Notes: generated from the letters alone by a model not told the origin. A DNA stretch of 64,000 bases from Longimicrobium terrae (GCF_014202995.1 NZ_JACHIA010000011.1:124001-188000); one strand, 5' to 3'. Shown: positions 43,501 through 52,380, numbered from the stretch's first letter. Made by a program: numbers and translations.

Positions 43501-43779
43501 GCCCATCCGAAGAGCGCGCAGGGGCTGGAACTGTATCAGGACGTCACGCAGGGGTTCGGGCCGGAGGTGGTGCGCGTGGACAAGGTCTCGCCCGGCACCT
43601 ACCACGTCGGTGTGACGTACTTCAGCGCGGGCGCCATGGGGGTAAGCCGCGGCGTGCTGGTGGTGATCCGGTCGGATGGCGCGCGGGGAGCGCCGGTGGT
43701 GCGGATCCACCCGTTCCGGCTGGTGCAGGGCGACCCGTCGAACGTGCGGTTCGTGACGAGCATCCCCGTGGCGCGATAG
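40540..43779 (+). CDS. VIT/VWA-domain protein with TPRs and C-terminal DUF2135-like domain
   Basis: A 1079-residue exported protein from GTG 40540, which gives signal peptide FRRSTRTALVVAALAALPAA; an ATG at 40450 is possible. A VIT domain (about 60-190, with QVYDQILHEMRDPAML) is followed by VWA with MIDAS motif DTSAS (308-312). A linker (about 650-720) contains LNEVVVTG (672-679) and a run of about 15 prolines. Then come TPR-like helices (about 770-905) and a beta-rich end (LAWEADANDVDLHVVDPAGEE) resembling DUF2135/YfaP. The order VIT-VWA-TPR-DUF2135 suggests a large periplasmic or surface scaffold. No partner gene is adjacent. Confidence 0.85.
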   Translation: MTFRRSTRTALVVAALAALPAAALARRTDPASAAPFQAQPASARAGVDRPPRAERDTVPVPAPFALSDPDGQDLTLERMDVRTAVQGMLALTEIEMRFRNPRPRRMEGRFSAILPEGATVSRWAKEVDGRLMEGEVVERLRAHQVYDQILHEMRDPAMLDQEAGNRFSARVFPIEANATVRVVLAYSTLLRQVDGERAWSLPLRGLPRVGVFTFHGSFRPLPGEAPRQDLFVRTAGPGRVGDADGARIIDRSDEAFIPTEDLHVAWRPAPEAAGARVLAADGFYVAAFRPSVPRAVRTAGGNWVFYLDTSASGADGAEHRVRALEALLASLPAGDAVEVRAFDHRVTRVAAGRAGEMARRVGALLRERRYLGGTDLGAVLHDAAQVARANPAATVVIQTDGVATLGRVDPALLRAAADSIPARAAVHALVLGARQDGATLRMITGGRGRVVSIPFSDSLEVRARDAARRLALAPGAAFTVSDPGSEWVYAAGADDVQPGDEVLVVGRLKAGARPSPRLAGRTGQVLPGDAERMEAGTFAPLLRREAYRAHLQELNERASRTTDDSTRAALAREEVRISVEHRVLSPRTTLLVLETERDYDRFGLDRRSLSDILAVGPTGITRVDRQRLPRVAEGKAAADSAEDVTQAEDGDESAGSAPAAGAPAPVARRARLNEVVVTGAPSVDAPAEREEGYAAGGPPSAPPPPPPPPPPPPPPPAVVPPPSPASVSQPRAPIAASAGNGAAAPARKAPEWTRPFIASPARVDSLRTQLRATPRDRELRNQLAEALWARAEWASLRELALDWQPYDPENPQVYEALGEAALNLNRRDEAERALGSLVEVADGKPELLQRAGLLLLRVNAARLAETPLRRALEQRPDRVNGYRHLALMLWQDGREEEAARVLQDATRRTFPDWYRDAQRVVHEELGYVLRAWMAREPRRAAEIRGEAAEYGVDLGRRDALRVTLAWEADANDVDLHVVDPAGEEVYYAHPKSAQGLELYQDVTQGFGPEVVRVDKVSPGTYHVGVTYFSAGAMGVSRGVLVVIRSDGARGAPVVRIHPFRLVQGDPSNVRFVTSIPVAR

Positions 43780-43860
43780 GTGGGCGCGGGACGCACCTCA
43801 CTCGCCGGACGAGAGCCGGACCTTCGCAGCAACACGTTTGATGGATGATGATCAAGCATC

Positions 43861-43894
43861 GGGGCCGCTGGATGATTCCAGCGGCCCCGTTTTT
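43861..43894 (+). terminator. terminator after the VIT/VWA gene
   Basis: A 12-bp stem GGGGCCGCTGGA / TCCAGCGGCCCC with TGAT loop followed by GTTTTT. A close relative lies at 52860-52887, and similarity between the two places continues for about 80 bases downstream. Confidence 0.82.
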
Positions 43895-44436
43895 CGTTGA
43901 TTCGGGGATGCGCCGCTCGCATCCGCCCCGACGCATTCTCGCGACGGACGGTTCTCGCGATCACGCGGCGTGTTCGCGCGGGTCCGCCAACTGGCGGGGG
44001 CCGATCAATCTTCATCTCTCGCGGCCCCGACTAGCGATCCCAGAAAACCGCTGGACGGCCACCTTCCCGCAAGCTCAGGCGGAGCGGACGAACTCCATCC
44101 ATCCCCAATTGCGTCCATTTTCCCGCACCCGATTCGAATGCGTCCAGCGCTCCCATTGTGCAAATAAAAACGCGACGGCCGTGTTTACGCGCCGGGTCGT
44201 GGCGGGGTTGAATCCAAGTAATTGCGGGAGAAGCGTTTTCGGATCAGGTGAACGGAGTGTGCCGACGAACGTCACACCGTTGCCGCTGGACGGAAACCGC
44301 CGATTCAGGCATGTTCGACAGACGGCTCCGCCGCGCCCGCCGCGGAGCCAGAAGTGGACGCGAGAGCCTGCCAGGGTCCTCGCCTCCGCCGTGCATCTCC
44401 GCTGGTTTGCTCGTCCCCCCGCCTCCCGCACTCCGC
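43895..44436. other. intergenic region before the RHS gene
   Basis: The first 80 bases resemble 52888-52975 (for example CGGACGGTTCT and CGCGGCG). The rest is less GC-rich in places (CAAATAAAAACGC near 44161). Open frames here lack coding character, and the RHS start is taken at 44437 where a signal peptide begins. No promoter could be placed. Confidence 0.35.
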
Positions 44437-47400
44437 ATGACCACGTTCTTCTCCCTCGCCGCCCGGTTCGCGGCCGCGTCCCTCGCCCTGGTGGCCGCCG
44501 CCGCGCTGTTCCATCCCTCCCCGGCGCGCGCGCAGATCACGCCGCCCCCGTCGTGCACGGATGATACGTGCGCCGATTTCGACACCGTGGCGCCCATGAT
44601 CTCCATCAAGCCCGCCGCGGGGATCTACACGCAGCCCACGCTCCCCGTCCAGATCCAGATCACGGACGCGGACCCGGTGCAGACGGGGCTGCAGGTGCTT
44701 TGGAACGGTGCCAACGTGACGTCGTCCTTTCAATACGACATCTTTTCCACCACGGCCAAGGGAAAGATCGCGCGCGTCACGGGCCAGGTGCCGCTCCAGG
44801 CGGGGTCCAACCGCATCTCTGTGCGGGCGTGCGACCGTAACCAGAACTGCCGGACGAGCCCCGAAGTCTTTTATTCACTGGGGACTCCGGGTGTCACGGT
44901 ATCACCCAACGGGGGTTACGGGCAGGTGGCGGCCGGGGTGTCGCAGTCGTACCCCTTTCGCGTGCGCAACACGGGACCGGCGCAGGCGACCTTTACGCTG
45001 CACCCCAGCTGCCTTGACGGGGTGGGATACACGATCGCGGGATGCACCGCGCCGGCCTCGGTGACGGTGGCCGCGGGGGATTCCGCGGTCGTGCCGCTCA
45101 CGTATCCCGCCATCCTGCCCGGCCACGAACTGAGCGTGCGCCTGGCCGCTCGCGGCGCCACCGCGGGGATGGAGGACGCGGGATGGGTAGAGCTGGAAGC
45201 GGTCGGAAGCGGGAGCACGCCGGCGCCCATGACCGTCACCCTGGTGGACCTGAACTCCGGCGGCACCGTGGCGCGCGACCAGTGCGTGACCGTGGCCATC
45301 GCGCCGGGCGGGGCCATGGAGTGCGGCGACCTGCGGCTGGCGCACGGGCTTCCCGCGCTCACCGCGCTGGGACGGACGCGGGCACCCACGCTCCTGTACA
45401 GCAGCGCGCACGTGTCCGGAATGGCGCGCATCTACGCGGACGTGCGGCTGCCGGCGGGCGCGGCCGTCCCCACCTCGGTGCAGGTAACGGTCATCCGCCC
45501 GAACGGAACCAGCTATCCGGCGGTGTACCCGGGGAGCGCGTGGGGGCCGGGCACCACGCGCCGGGTGGCCGTGGTGGTGGAGGGGATGGCCACGGAGACC
45601 GGCGTCTACCCGTACACGCTGCAGGTGACGGCGGTGTACCCGTCCGGCCCGCAGCCCGCGGCGGCGGTTCCTGGCGAGATCGCCGTGGTGCACCGCGGCG
45701 CAAGCGAGTTCGGGCCCGGGTGGTGGCTGGCGGGGGTGGAGCGCCTGTACCCCGTGTCCGGCAACCGCATGCTGCGGGTGGGCGGGGACGGAAGCACGCG
45801 CGTGTACAACCCCACCGGCACCACGGGAGTGTGGGCGGCCAACACGGTGGACTGGCGCGACACGCTGTGGGCGGGCGGGATCGACGGCGGATACGAACGG
45901 CGCCTGCCGGAAGGCGGCCGGGTGACGTACCGCCTGAACGGCGTACACGTGGGCACGGTCAACCGGCTGGACCAGCACACCCGGTTCGTCTACGACACCG
46001 TCTCATGGCGGATGATGGGCGTCGATGTGCCGCTGCAGCCCGGGCTGGCGGGTGCCAAGGTGCGCTACGCCTTCATCCCGAACGCCAGCGGCCGCGTGGA
46101 GACCATCTACGCGCCCGACCTGTCCGGCAACCGGGCGGACACGGTGACGCTGATCCGCGATTCGGAGCACCGCATCACCTTCATCCGCGACCATCCCGAT
46201 CCGGTGCTGACCGCGTTCGGCTACGACGGGCGGTACGTCATCTCCCGCACGGACAAGCGCAACGTGCAGACGCGCTTCACCTGGGGGCCGGGGCGCACGC
46301 TGGCCTCGTCGCGGATGGAGCTGGCGCCGGGGGACAGCATCATCCAGACACTGGAGCCGGCGGAGGGGAAGGGGATCACCAGCGCGGTGCCACTGTCACA
46401 GGCGTACACGATGCTGGATGGGCCGCGCACGGACGTGGCGGACCGCACGCTGATCTGGGTGGGGCGGTGGGGCGCGCCGCGGCGCGTGCGTGATGCCATG
46501 GGCGGCGAGACGGGGCTCATCCGCGGCAACGCGAGCTTTCCCGCGCTGGTGACGGAGATGCGCGGGCCGGACCCCAGCGGCGCGCTGGTGGTGAAGAGCC
46601 TGGCGGCGTACGACACGCGCGGCCGGGTAGACAGCACGGTGACGGTCAACCCGCTGGGCGACGGGCGCAACGCATCCACGCGGTACACGTACGACAACGC
46701 GCGCAACACGGTGACCAGCGCGCTGAGCTACACGGTGGCGAACGGGGTGCGCACGCCGCTGGCCGGCATCGACTCCACCGCGTACGACCCGGCGAATGGC
46801 AACGTGCTCTGGCGGCAGAGCGGGGGCGCGAGCCGGCGGGTGACGTTCGACTACTACACGTCGGGCGTGACGGCGGGGATGGTGCACCACGTGTACTATC
46901 CGGCGCCGCAGCCGGGGGTGCCGGGCGGCTCGGAAGAGGTCACGTACGACGCGGTGGGGAACCTCTACACGTCCAAGTCGCCGCTGGGCTACCTGACCGT
47001 GCACGTGCGCGACCAGTTGGGCCGCGACACGCTGGTCATCACCCCCATCCGCGCGGACAGCGCCACCAGCGTGCCGGGGCTGTACGGCAGCGGTGCGCGC
47101 AACCGCACGGTGTACGACTCCTTCGGACGGGTGAAGCGGACGGAGGCGATCGGCCCGGCGGTGATGCCGCACGCCAATCCCCAGAGCACCTATACCGGCC
47201 CCGGGATCAAGCCCGCCGAGTTGCTCATAGTGGAGAACGTGTACGGGACGGGCAGCGAACTGCTGGAGGTGAAGCGGTGGAGCAGCCCCGACTCCGCGGG
47301 TGTCGGCACGCTGATCAACCAGTACACGTATGACAACGCCGGCCGCAAGCTGACGGAGAACGACGGGTCCGGCCCGGTGCAGCGGTTTGAGTACGACCGG

Positions 47401-49662
47401 GCGGGCAACGTCACCGCCTGGATCACCCAGCGCGGCCGGCGCATCCTCTCCGAGTACGATGCGCTGGGGCGCATGGTGAAGCGCACCGTTCCCGAAACAT
47501 CGTACGCCCGCCAGTGCCCTCCCGGCGGGGCGGATCCCTGCCCGCTGTACCGGTTCCCGTTCTATTCCACCAATCCGGCGGGTGGCTACTCCATCCCCGG
47601 CGAGGTGTTCGTCTACCGCTACGACGCGGCGGGCAACCAGGTGTGGGCCGAGAACCTGGACGCACGGGTACTCCGCGGGTACTACCCCGGCGGCGCGCTC
47701 CGGACCGATACGATCCAGATGCGCAGCTACGACGGCCTGGACTACAGCCAGCACGTCTACGGGATCGAGTACGGCTACGACATGGCCGGGCGGGTGAACA
47801 CGGTGCAGCACCCGGGCAACCTGGCCGCGGCCGGATCCCGGACGGACAGCTACGCCTATCACTCGGTGACTGGGGCGCTGGCGCAGGTGACCGGGCGGCA
47901 GGGGCACGTTTTCCAGTTCGGATACGACGAGCATGACCGGATGATCTGGCAGACGTATCCGAGCGGGATCGAGCGGAGCGTGTACGACGTCGGCGGGCAG
48001 CGCATCTTCCGCGTGGACAGTACCGCGGTGGAGGGTGAGCTGAGCCGCGAGACGCACGAGTACGACGCGCGCGGCAAGCTGCTGCACTCGTACACCGAGT
48101 TTGATGGGGACGGGAGCCACTCGGACAACTGGTTCTCCGGGCTGGGCAACCTGGTCGCCACGAACTGGAACAACGTCGAGGACAACGCGGCCAACATCGA
48201 GCGGTTCACGGTGGACGCGATGGGCAACCAGTTCCGTCGCAGCACCATGCAGAACGCCACGCCCGTGCCGTACCAGACGCAGTACGCGATCAAGACGGGC
48301 CGTGTTCTCCGGATCAACCGGCTTCCGTCGGAGAATCCTGCGGAGCCGTTCCTGCCTGACAGCACCCTGCGGTCCTATGACCTGTCCGGGAACGTGGAGT
48401 GGGCCCGGGATGTGACGTACAAATCCGTCACCGAAACCAGCAGCGTTTCGGTGACGTGGAACCTGTACGGGGCCGACGAGAAGCTGCGGGTGCTGCAGAC
48501 GGACAGTCGTTCGCAGTCGGGAGAGGCGGGCCTGAACACGCGCGGACTCTTCTCCGAGTACAGGTATGACGCGCTGGGCCGGCGCATTCTGGAGCGCACG
48601 CGGCGGGACAGCGTGTGCAACGGCACTGGGATGGGAGAGTGCGCCAGCACCATCACGCGCTTCATCTGGTCGGGCGACCAGCTGCTGTGGGAACTGCGGG
48701 CCAACGGGAGTAACGGGCAGAACCAGGAGCTCGCGGACGGCACGGGCGGGCAGTACGGGCGCGTGAGCTACCTGCACGCGGGCGGCATCGACCGTCCGCT
48801 GCTGATCACCAAGGGCGGCACGAGCGTCGTTCCGCACGACAACTGGCGCGGCACGTTCGCGACGGGTACCCTGGCGAACGGGCAGCGCGCGGAGTGCCAC
48901 GGCACCACGGTGACGAACTGCCTGTGGATCGTGTGGCCGGGGTGGAAGACGACGGCGAGCCACGCGGCGGAAGTCACGCCTTCCGGCCAGAGCGACTGGT
49001 GGGGCGGTCTGGTGGATGGCATGCGCGACGCCAGCGGCCGCATGTACATGCGCAACCGCTACTACGACCCAAAGACCGGACAGTTCACGCAGACGGACCC
49101 GATCGGCGTCGCGGGCGGGCTGAACGCATACGGGTTCGCGGCCGGGGATCCGGTGTCGTACTCCGACCCATATGGCTTGTGCCCCCCTAAATGGATGTGC
49201 GACCTGCTTGGAGTATCTGCTGGGGAGGACGCTACGCAGCACTGGGCAAGTGTAGCGATGAACAGCGATGGTGCCCAACGAGTTGGCGCGACGGCGCTCG
49301 GATATTTCTCTGCCCTTTGGACGAGAGATACGTACGCCAAGACGACAATCACAGTGGCAGCCGCCGGGATGGCATCAGGCTTTCTGAGCAGCACGGCGGC
49401 GGCTGGCACGGGGACCGGAGTGGCGACGCATTCAGCGATTGCGCCCGCTGAACGGGCATTGTTGCGGGAATTCTTCGGTAAAAACGTCCAAGGTGCAGCT
49501 CAAAAGGCGGCTAACTTCTCCATACCAGAAGGTCTCGGGCGCGCTACTCTGATGAGGTACCGACTAGTTGCCACGGAAGTCATCAGGGCGGGGGTGGATA
49601 AGTCGGGAGTGCAAGCTGCACGGATTGCGCTGATCGACCGTGCGCTCAACATGCTTCGATGA
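44437..49662 (+). CDS. RHS-repeat polymorphic toxin protein with C-terminal tip domain
   Basis: A 1741-residue exported protein. Residues 1-33 are a Sec signal (ending PSPARAQ). An N-terminal beta-rich region with Cys pairs (about 35-420) is followed by YD/RHS repeats (about 440-1480; many YDxxGR/YDAAGN-type units) and the RHS core-associated end RMYMRNRYYDPKTGQFTQTD with DPIG and DPYGL (to residue 1581). The last 160 residues form a tip of different composition, lower in GC at the DNA level, with no known fold recognised; it ends GVQAARIALIDRALNML. RHS shells encapsulate toxic tips. The small gene at 49691 is the likely immunity gene. Confidence 0.9.
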   Translation: MTTFFSLAARFAAASLALVAAAALFHPSPARAQITPPPSCTDDTCADFDTVAPMISIKPAAGIYTQPTLPVQIQITDADPVQTGLQVLWNGANVTSSFQYDIFSTTAKGKIARVTGQVPLQAGSNRISVRACDRNQNCRTSPEVFYSLGTPGVTVSPNGGYGQVAAGVSQSYPFRVRNTGPAQATFTLHPSCLDGVGYTIAGCTAPASVTVAAGDSAVVPLTYPAILPGHELSVRLAARGATAGMEDAGWVELEAVGSGSTPAPMTVTLVDLNSGGTVARDQCVTVAIAPGGAMECGDLRLAHGLPALTALGRTRAPTLLYSSAHVSGMARIYADVRLPAGAAVPTSVQVTVIRPNGTSYPAVYPGSAWGPGTTRRVAVVVEGMATETGVYPYTLQVTAVYPSGPQPAAAVPGEIAVVHRGASEFGPGWWLAGVERLYPVSGNRMLRVGGDGSTRVYNPTGTTGVWAANTVDWRDTLWAGGIDGGYERRLPEGGRVTYRLNGVHVGTVNRLDQHTRFVYDTVSWRMMGVDVPLQPGLAGAKVRYAFIPNASGRVETIYAPDLSGNRADTVTLIRDSEHRITFIRDHPDPVLTAFGYDGRYVISRTDKRNVQTRFTWGPGRTLASSRMELAPGDSIIQTLEPAEGKGITSAVPLSQAYTMLDGPRTDVADRTLIWVGRWGAPRRVRDAMGGETGLIRGNASFPALVTEMRGPDPSGALVVKSLAAYDTRGRVDSTVTVNPLGDGRNASTRYTYDNARNTVTSALSYTVANGVRTPLAGIDSTAYDPANGNVLWRQSGGASRRVTFDYYTSGVTAGMVHHVYYPAPQPGVPGGSEEVTYDAVGNLYTSKSPLGYLTVHVRDQLGRDTLVITPIRADSATSVPGLYGSGARNRTVYDSFGRVKRTEAIGPAVMPHANPQSTYTGPGIKPAELLIVENVYGTGSELLEVKRWSSPDSAGVGTLINQYTYDNAGRKLTENDGSGPVQRFEYDRAGNVTAWITQRGRRILSEYDALGRMVKRTVPETSYARQCPPGGADPCPLYRFPFYSTNPAGGYSIPGEVFVYRYDAAGNQVWAENLDARVLRGYYPGGALRTDTIQMRSYDGLDYSQHVYGIEYGYDMAGRVNTVQHPGNLAAAGSRTDSYAYHSVTGALAQVTGRQGHVFQFGYDEHDRMIWQTYPSGIERSVYDVGGQRIFRVDSTAVEGELSRETHEYDARGKLLHSYTEFDGDGSHSDNWFSGLGNLVATNWNNVEDNAANIERFTVDAMGNQFRRSTMQNATPVPYQTQYAIKTGRVLRINRLPSENPAEPFLPDSTLRSYDLSGNVEWARDVTYKSVTETSSVSVTWNLYGADEKLRVLQTDSRSQSGEAGLNTRGLFSEYRYDALGRRILERTRRDSVCNGTGMGECASTITRFIWSGDQLLWELRANGSNGQNQELADGTGGQYGRVSYLHAGGIDRPLLITKGGTSVVPHDNWRGTFATGTLANGQRAECHGTTVTNCLWIVWPGWKTTASHAAEVTPSGQSDWWGGLVDGMRDASGRMYMRNRYYDPKTGQFTQTDPIGVAGGLNAYGFAAGDPVSYSDPYGLCPPKWMCDLLGVSAGEDATQHWASVAMNSDGAQRVGATALGYFSALWTRDTYAKTTITVAAAGMASGFLSSTAAAGTGTGVATHSAIAPAERALLREFFGKNVQGAAQKAANFSIPEGLGRATLMRYRLVATEVIRAGVDKSGVQAARIALIDRALNMLR
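48751..49179 (+). repeat. direct repeat, copy 1 (RHS core end)
   Basis: A 429-bp stretch encoding the end of the RHS core up to DPYGL. It matches 50566-50994 without gaps, about 88% identical by hand count, including a 57-base identical run. The two copies are in the same orientation 1815 bases apart, a substrate for homologous exchange of tips. Confidence 0.88.
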
Positions 49663-49690
49663 GCTACTAACTCCTGCACGGAAGAGACAG

Positions 49691-50158
49691 ATGGAAAGCG
49701 ACTTGGAAACCGAGTGGCTAATCATGCTTTTCGATGACAAACTTCGACTCGCATGGATCCGCGGGGAGTCACCCGTGGCCTTCACTATCTCTGAACGGAG
49801 ATACGAAGAATCTGGCCATGGAGACTTGACTACGTTCTATGATCGCCTGGAAGACCGATTCGGGAGAATCGCGGGGATTCGAGTGCATCCTGTTGGGAAA
49901 ACAGCAGGGTTTCTGCGCAATATATCGACGTTCCCGTACGTTTCGCGATCCCTCGATGATGTAGGCGTGGACATCTACTTTCGTTCGGAAGCCAATCACT
50001 TGGAATGTACTCACGACCAAGCATTTGGGGGCAAATGGTTTTTAGCGTCAGGAAATTTTTTAGCTCTTTCGGTCGATTTTTCGTACCTCTCTTGTGGAGA
50101 GAGTGACCGGCTCGCAATGATGGATGCAGGTGCCGAATGGGCTGTTCCGGTGGCCTGA
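49691..50158 (+). CDS. putative immunity protein for the RHS tip
   Basis: A 155-residue cytoplasmic, acidic protein (MESDLETEWLIMLFDDKLRL...) with no membrane segment or signal. It lies 28 bases after the RHS stop with GAAGAGA before the ATG at 49691. Base composition is AT-richer than the RHS shell, as for its tip. The position directly after a variable RHS tip is the classic place of the cognate immunity gene. No family recognised. Confidence 0.65.
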   Translation: MESDLETEWLIMLFDDKLRLAWIRGESPVAFTISERRYEESGHGDLTTFYDRLEDRFGRIAGIRVHPVGKTAGFLRNISTFPYVSRSLDDVGVDIYFRSEANHLECTHDQAFGGKWFLASGNFLALSVDFSYLSCGESDRLAMMDAGAEWAVPVA

Positions 50159-50520
50159 CACCGCTCGTTAGCTATGGGGGTCTGGATCCGCCCTATGGGC
50201 ATGGCACGACGGTGTACGGCTCGGGCGGCTAGGAATCCAGCAGGTGATTAGGTCGGATCGTCTTACCTCGCTGTGAGAACGGCGCAGATGATACACGTGA
50301 CGGCTCAGTACAGTGGTAGCGCAGCGGCAGTCCGTATTGTGGCTTCGAGGGGCGCGCTGTTGGAGAGCGCCTCTCGGAGCCACGCCCGGTGGAGTTCAGA
50401 TCTACGTAACGTAAATAATTCAGCGCCCTCGTGGACGCATCCCTGCTGCGCGCCTCGCACTCGGAAGTAGACCGATCGCACGGATCATCAGGTGAGCAGT
50501 TTTATGTGAACTGCGGAACT
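50159..50520. other. decayed DNA upstream of the orphan RHS tip
   Basis: The end (about 50485-50520) still resembles the RHS segment around 48665-48700 (GGTGAGCAG...GAACTGCGG against GGCGACCAG...GAACTGCGG) but with a one-base deletion that breaks the frame. The rest holds no gene that I recognise. Confidence 0.5.
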
Positions 50521-51216
50521 ATGACGGCGGGGCCGCCGCAGAACGCGCGCGCCTCCGGCACTGGGCAGTACGGGCGCGTGAGCTACCTGCACGGGGGCGG
50601 GATCGACCGGCCGCTGGTGATCACCAAGGGCGGCACGAGCGTCATCCCGCACGACAACTGGGGGGGCACGTTCGCGACGGGTACCCTGGCGAACGGGCAG
50701 CGCGCGGAGTGCCACGGCACCGTGGTGACGAACTGCCTGTGGATTGTGTGGCCGGGGTGGAAGACGACGGCGAGCCACGCGGCGGAAACGGCGCCCTCTG
50801 GCCAGAGCGACTGGTGGGGCGGCCTGGTGGACGGCATGCGGGACGCGAGCGGCCGCATGTACATACGCAACCGCTACAACGACCCGGCCACGGGCCAGTT
50901 CACGCAGACGGACCCGATCGGGGTTGAGGGTGGACTGAATACGTATGGATTCGCGGCGGGGGATCCTGTTTCGTACGATGATCCCTTCGGGCTTAAGGTG
51001 AGATTGAGAATCGTGCTGCACGCCGGCGGCGCAATGACCTACATGCCTTGGCGCGGGTGGTTCAACGACGACGCGCGGGTGTTGATCGACCCGGCGCGAG
51101 TTGGCCAACTGTGGAACGTGAGTGCATTGGTGGCGCTAGGGCATGAATTAGGTCATGCACACGCGATTATGTACGGACTTACCGACAAAAACGTCTCCGG
51201 CGACCACTACAGATAA
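50521..51216 (+). CDS. orphan RHS core end with metallopeptidase-like tip
   Basis: About 155 residues repeat the end of the RHS core (GQYGRVSYLH ... DPFGL), then an 80-residue tip begins. The tip carries VALGHELGHAHAIMYGL, a zinc-protease HELGH motif like those of M91-type and related RHS effector tips. There is no signal peptide or RHS shell, so it cannot be delivered as it stands and looks like a stored cassette. A GTG at 50431 is an alternative start. The frame stops at TAA after GDHYR, but the same frame continues with YENLGG for 14 codons, so the tip may be truncated. It may be silent; annotate as a fragment. Confidence 0.7.
   Translation: MTAGPPQNARASGTGQYGRVSYLHGGGIDRPLVITKGGTSVIPHDNWGGTFATGTLANGQRAECHGTVVTNCLWIVWPGWKTTASHAAETAPSGQSDWWGGLVDGMRDASGRMYIRNRYNDPATGQFTQTDPIGVEGGLNTYGFAAGDPVSYDDPFGLKVRLRIVLHAGGAMTYMPWRGWFNDDARVLIDPARVGQLWNVSALVALGHELGHAHAIMYGLTDKNVSGDHYR
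50566..50994 (+). repeat. direct repeat, copy 2 (orphan RHS core end)
   Basis: Partner of 48751-49179, 429 bp without gaps. Identity is highest in the first 250 bases. Recombination between the copies would delete the first tip and its neighbour gene and fuse the HELGH tip to the full RHS shell. Confidence 0.88.
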
Positions 51217-51303
51217 CGCTACGAGAATCTTGGTGGGTTGCTATCCAAGGCGGACCAGTGAGCAACAGATACCGCCTGCCTGCCCGAACACAGGACGGGA
51301 GCC

Positions 51304-51714
51304 ATGATCGTGAAGTTTCTGATTCTTGTAGGCGTCGCCTGCGTGGGCACTTCCCTTCTCATGGATCCCTATCTCGTTTACGAACAAACGTCTACGCCGT
51401 TCATCCCTGCGCCCCTGTGGCGTGTGGGAATTAATTTTTCTGAATCGATGCTGTTGGCGCTATTCTGCCTGCAGGTCTATCAAGGGAGGTTTCGGCGTGC
51501 AACTGTCACGATGGGAATGGCTTTGGCGTTGAGTCTTTTCGCCAATATGTGGTATGTATACGTTGATGGAATGGAACGGTTCGCGATCATGTATGGGACT
51601 GCGAGTACGTTGAACATGTATCTGCTTTCACTGGTGGTGCGGATGCTTCTGCTGGTCGCGGTTGGTCTCTTATACACTAACTCACCCGAATCTAGTAGGC
51701 GGCGCTCGTTGTAA
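51304..51714 (+). CDS. hypothetical four-helix membrane protein
   Basis: A 136-residue protein with about four hydrophobic helices (near 5-20, 45-60, 68-85, 104-122) and short loops. The ATG at 51304 follows ACGGGAGCC. It lies 88 bases after the orphan RHS tip, where an immunity gene would be expected; membrane immunity proteins exist, but no family is recognised. Base composition is AT-rich relative to the chromosome, like the rest of the tip region, suggesting acquisition. Confidence 0.6.
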   Translation: MIVKFLILVGVACVGTSLLMDPYLVYEQTSTPFIPAPLWRVGINFSESMLLALFCLQVYQGRFRRATVTMGMALALSLFANMWYVYVDGMERFAIMYGTASTLNMYLLSLVVRMLLLVAVGLLYTNSPESSRRRSL

Positions 51715-51771
51715 GCCCCGTGAGTTCTTCTCCTGAACGTCCCGGTGAACTGATCGTGGGGGGTACGGGAA

Positions 51772-52380
51772 GTGGTCGAGCAACGATTGCTGATCGAAGC
51801 GGTACTCCGGTCTGGCTACCCGACCGGAGTGTATGAAGAACTCGCCATCCAACAACCAGACCAGCTTGCAACGATTCCCCGCCTCGAGGAATTGGTGACG
51901 GTTATATCGCGAGATCATGCTTGTGCTGTTGAAGTGGAATTCCCCAGTCAGCTTGCGGATCGCAGATGCGTATTTCACATCGGCCTTCCAGGATCTCCCA
52001 ACTGGACAGAGTTCAGCGATCAGGTGACCGATTCAGAACGGTCCAGGCTTCTCAGGATGCACGCTGACCAGCTCACGTACTGGATCATTGATGTCAGCCG
52101 TGTGGGTCCGTTCTGGTCAGGGTACTGGAACCGCTTCTCGAGCACGGGAACGCGAGTCTCAGCCTCGCTTCTTCTGACGCCGCCAAGTCAGCCCCCGTGG
52201 CCGGAGATCATTGAAGGAACGTGCCGGGCCCTCTCGGAACACGGGTTACAGGAACTCGATCCTGCCCTCTGCAATGAGCCGGTACCATGGTTGTCGACGC
52301 GTTCAGAACCGTATCTGAAGCGTCAGAACCGGTCAGCGATTCCTACCATCTTTCACGCACTTTTCGGGGACTTGGAGTAG
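51772..52380 (+). CDS. hypothetical protein in the RHS-associated island
   Basis: A 202-residue soluble protein from a GTG start with GGGAA just before it. No motif recognised; it has aromatic-rich segments (YWIIDVSRVGPFWSGYWNRF) and no signal peptide. Composition and position (between a membrane protein and an Imm35-like gene) suggest it belongs to the toxin/immunity island, perhaps as a leftover immunity gene. This is inference. Confidence 0.55.
   Translation: MVEQRLLIEAVLRSGYPTGVYEELAIQQPDQLATIPRLEELVTVISRDHACAVEVEFPSQLADRRCVFHIGLPGSPNWTEFSDQVTDSERSRLLRMHADQLTYWIIDVSRVGPFWSGYWNRFSSTGTRVSASLLLTPPSQPPWPEIIEGTCRALSEHGLQELDPALCNEPVPWLSTRSEPYLKRQNRSAIPTIFHALFGDLE

Noticed and set aside
43895-44436. 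Extension of the RHS gene to an upstream ATG at 44248
   Set aside because: The added 63 residues lack coding character and would bury a good Sec signal that begins at the ATG at 44437.
46396-49278. 960-residue open frame antisense to the RHS gene
   Set aside because: Shadow of the repetitive RHS coding sequence; no ribosome site and no recognisable domain.
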